Shown here: positions 6,042-7,069 of the stretch, in pieces
Layout of the letters: each line of letters opens with the position of its first letter
Position numbering within the stretch: the stretch's first letter is position 1
Source of the DNA: an uncultured Eubacteriales bacterium
GTDB taxonomy: Bacteria; Bacillota; Clostridia; Oscillospirales; Acutalibacteraceae
Direction: 5' to 3'
Length of the DNA stretch: 7,069 nucleotides
Assembly (NCBI GenBank): GCA_934718145.1
Contig: CAKUZC010000055.1
Span: forward strand, 1-7,069
Notes under the pieces: model-generated
What the model was told of the DNA's origin: nothing
Databases searched by the model: none
Seen by the model: the letters and a program-made list of their open reading frames with translations, nothing else
Translations under genes and position numbers: made by a program

Positions 6042-6428
6042 ATGAAATATCTTACTGCTTCACTGGAAGATTACCTTGAAATAATATATATACTCGGTCA
6101 AAATTCCGGGTCCGTCGGGGTTACGGATATATCCAAAGCACTTTCGCTTTCAAAACCGAGTGTTACTCGAGCGGTAAGTACGCTTAAAGATGAAAAATTT
6201 TTAAATCAGGAAAAATACGGAAAAATTTCTCTTACCGAAAAAGGCATTAAAGCTGCGAAAACAATTTATGATAAGCATAAAATTATAAGTGAATTTTTAA
6301 CACGTGTTTTGGAAGTTGATTCGCAAACCGCTGAAATCGACGCCTGTAAAATAGAGCACATATTAAGTGCTCAAACAATAAAGAGTATAGAAAATTTTTT
6401 GAAATCAAAAAATACATTAACCGATTGA
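6042..6428 (+). CDS. DtxR/MntR family metal-dependent transcriptional regulator
   Basis: A 128-residue cytoplasmic repressor with an N-terminal winged helix (TASLEDYLEIIYILG; recognition region SLSKPSVTRAVSTLKDEKFL at about 35-54; wing KYGKISLTEKG) and a metal-binding dimerisation domain (DKHKIISEFL; EIDACKIEHIL). It lacks the C-terminal SH3-like domain of DtxR and so resembles short MntR-type members. Numbering happens to match DtxR: D10, H79, E98, C102, E105 and H106. C102 is the DtxR/IdeR (iron) choice where B. subtilis MntR has Glu99, while D10 is the MntR choice (Asp8). Given its place after feoAB, an Fe(II) sensor is most likely. Ribosome binding site GAGGG (6030-6034) lies 7 bases before ATG. 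No terminator follows, so the operon probably continued. Confidence 0.92.
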   Translation: MKYLTASLEDYLEIIYILGQNSGSVGVTDISKALSLSKPSVTRAVSTLKDEKFLNQEKYGKISLTEKGIKAAKTIYDKHKIISEFLTRVLEVDSQTAEIDACKIEHILSAQTIKSIENFLKSKNTLTD

Positions 6429-6439
6429 GAGGATAAAAG

Positions 6440-6505
6440 TTGAAAGATTTAAATTTAAAAAAAGACAGTAATGAAAATTTTATTTTTGGAAGAATTAGGA
6501 TTTGA
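6440..6505 (+). pseudogene. Possible decapitated gene start after the regulator
   Basis: GAGAGG (6427-6432) lies 7 bases before TTG 6440, a plausible translation start like the TTG of feoAB. The frame gives only 21 codons (MKDLNLKKDS, then residues read out of frame across the S66 peptidase sequence) before TGA at 6503. The simplest reading is that the next operon gene lost all but its first ten or so codons at a junction between about 6455 and 6475. Its identity cannot be told from so few residues. It could also be a chance start. Confidence 0.35.
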
Positions 6506-6788
6506 AACTGAACCAGCAGGAGCAAGTAATTTTTTATATTATATGAAGCAAAATGGAGTATTTGAAAAAGTAAAAGGAATCTGGCTTGGAAATTATACAC
6601 ATGAAAGTGGAATAAAATTAGAAAAAATATTACTTGATACAATAGCTGATGAATTTAAAGGTCCTATTATTCATTCAGGAAATTTTGGGCATATAGAAAA
6701 TAAAACAGTAATTCCAATTGGAACAAGAGCAAGAATTGATACAAATCAAGAGGTAAAAATAAAACTATTAGAAAAATGTATAAAATAG
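6471..6788 (+). pseudogene. S66 family LD-carboxypeptidase, C-terminal fragment (N-terminal half missing)
   Basis: Remnant of a peptidase of the LdcA/MccF family, which removes the terminal D-alanine of murein tetrapeptides or cleaves microcin-type conjugates. About 105 residues remain, against roughly 300 in intact members. KILFLEELGFETEP carries the probable catalytic Glu (residue 7) and NFGHIENKTVIPIG the catalytic His (74). Their spacing of 67 fits the 68 known for P. aeruginosa LdcA (E217/H285). WLGNY and the PIIHSG stretch also fit. The nucleophilic Ser of the missing N-terminal domain is absent, and the sequence before it is the regulator gene, so this is not a frameshift but a true loss. 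ATG 6471 has no ribosome binding site; the Met simply falls where family members have the residue before KILFLE. It should be catalytically dead. Confidence 0.8.
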
Positions 6789-6808
6789 TACAAAAGAAGG
6801 GAAAGTAA

Positions 6809-7069
6809 ATGAGTATAAGAGAAAAAATATATGAATTAAAGAATTTTAATAAAATATTGCATACAACATTCAATCCATATGAACCAGGAGTTGCAAGAAT
6901 ATATTTGATACCACCTAAGTTTTCAATGTTTAAATCAGTTGCAAGTGTGGTAGTGGTTAATGGACATGATATTATTCCACTTAGAGAATCATGGGCAATT
7001 TTATTATCAATTTTTATAGAAGAAGTAAATAAATATTCTGGAAAAGAAATAACAAAAGAAGAACTAGAG
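6809..7069 (+). CDS. Unrecognised protein, N-terminal part (3' partial)
   Basis: Eighty-seven codons are open to the window edge. AGAAGGGA (6795-6802) lies 6 bases before ATG 6809, and the gap from the S66 fragment is only 20 bases, so the two formed one operon. The protein starts MSIREKIYELKNFNKILHTT and continues with a stretch rich in Pro, aromatic and hydrophobic residues (YLIPPKFSMFKSVASVVVVN, NGHDIIPLRESWAILLSIFI) and a helical EEVNKYSGKEITKEELE. There is no signal peptide. The hydrophobic parts are too interrupted for clear membrane helices. I cannot assign a family; a conserved N-terminal domain preceding a larger enzyme domain is possible. All three Arg codons are AGA and there is no CG dinucleotide, as in the S66 fragment and unlike the feo operon. 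Confidence 0.72.
   Translation, partial: MSIREKIYELKNFNKILHTTFNPYEPGVARIYLIPPKFSMFKSVASVVVVNGHDIIPLRESWAILLSIFIEEVNKYSGKEITKEELE

Noticed and set aside
6471..6788. A complete short LD-carboxypeptidase starting at ATG 6471
   Set aside because: There is no ribosome binding site, the Met falls inside a conserved strand, and the nucleophile-bearing half is absent.

Overview
The window suggests a low-GC, Gram-positive-type bacterium (Bacillota). The genes pointing there are bofA and yaaL in their usual adjacent order, AGGAG-type ribosome binding sites, some TTG starts, and U-tailed hairpin terminators. The fused LysS, the FeoA-FeoB fusion and the short DtxR-type regulator would fit an anaerobic Clostridia/Tissierellia-like lineage. 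That finer placement is inference; there is no rRNA to settle it.

Layout from left to right. (1) 1-1053: the 3' end of lysS, which carries an extra C-terminal tRNA-binding OB-fold domain and ends at a terminator. (2) 1127-2679: two consecutive single-gene transcription units (promoter, charged helical protein of unknown function, terminator). Their promoters, leaders and terminators look like copies of each other while the proteins do not. The second promoter has a TA-dinucleotide tract as its -35/-10 spacer. (3) 2690-3214, minus strand: yaaL followed by bofA. (4) 3215-3501: intergenic region with a 24-bp imperfect palindrome that looks like a DtxR-family operator just upstream of the iron operon. 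(5) 3502-6428: iron-uptake operon of feoAB (FeoA fused to FeoB), a 51-residue Cys-rich membrane peptide, and a DtxR/MntR-family metalloregulator. (6) 6424-7069: an abrupt change in sequence character. There is no CG dinucleotide from 6424 to the end, against 19 in the preceding 382 bases. A headless S66 LD-carboxypeptidase fragment follows directly on what looks like the first codons of a lost gene, and then comes the start of an unrecognised gene cut by the window edge.

How the genes work together: region 5 forms a coherent Fe(II)-import unit. FeoAB would import ferrous iron, the small peptide would assist FeoB, and the DtxR-type protein would sense the metal and probably repress the operon through the palindrome at 3395-3418. 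The two cassettes in region 2 are the most plausible undescribed element. The break near 6424-6471 is either a real recombination junction or a chimeric contig, and should be checked before the right end is interpreted.
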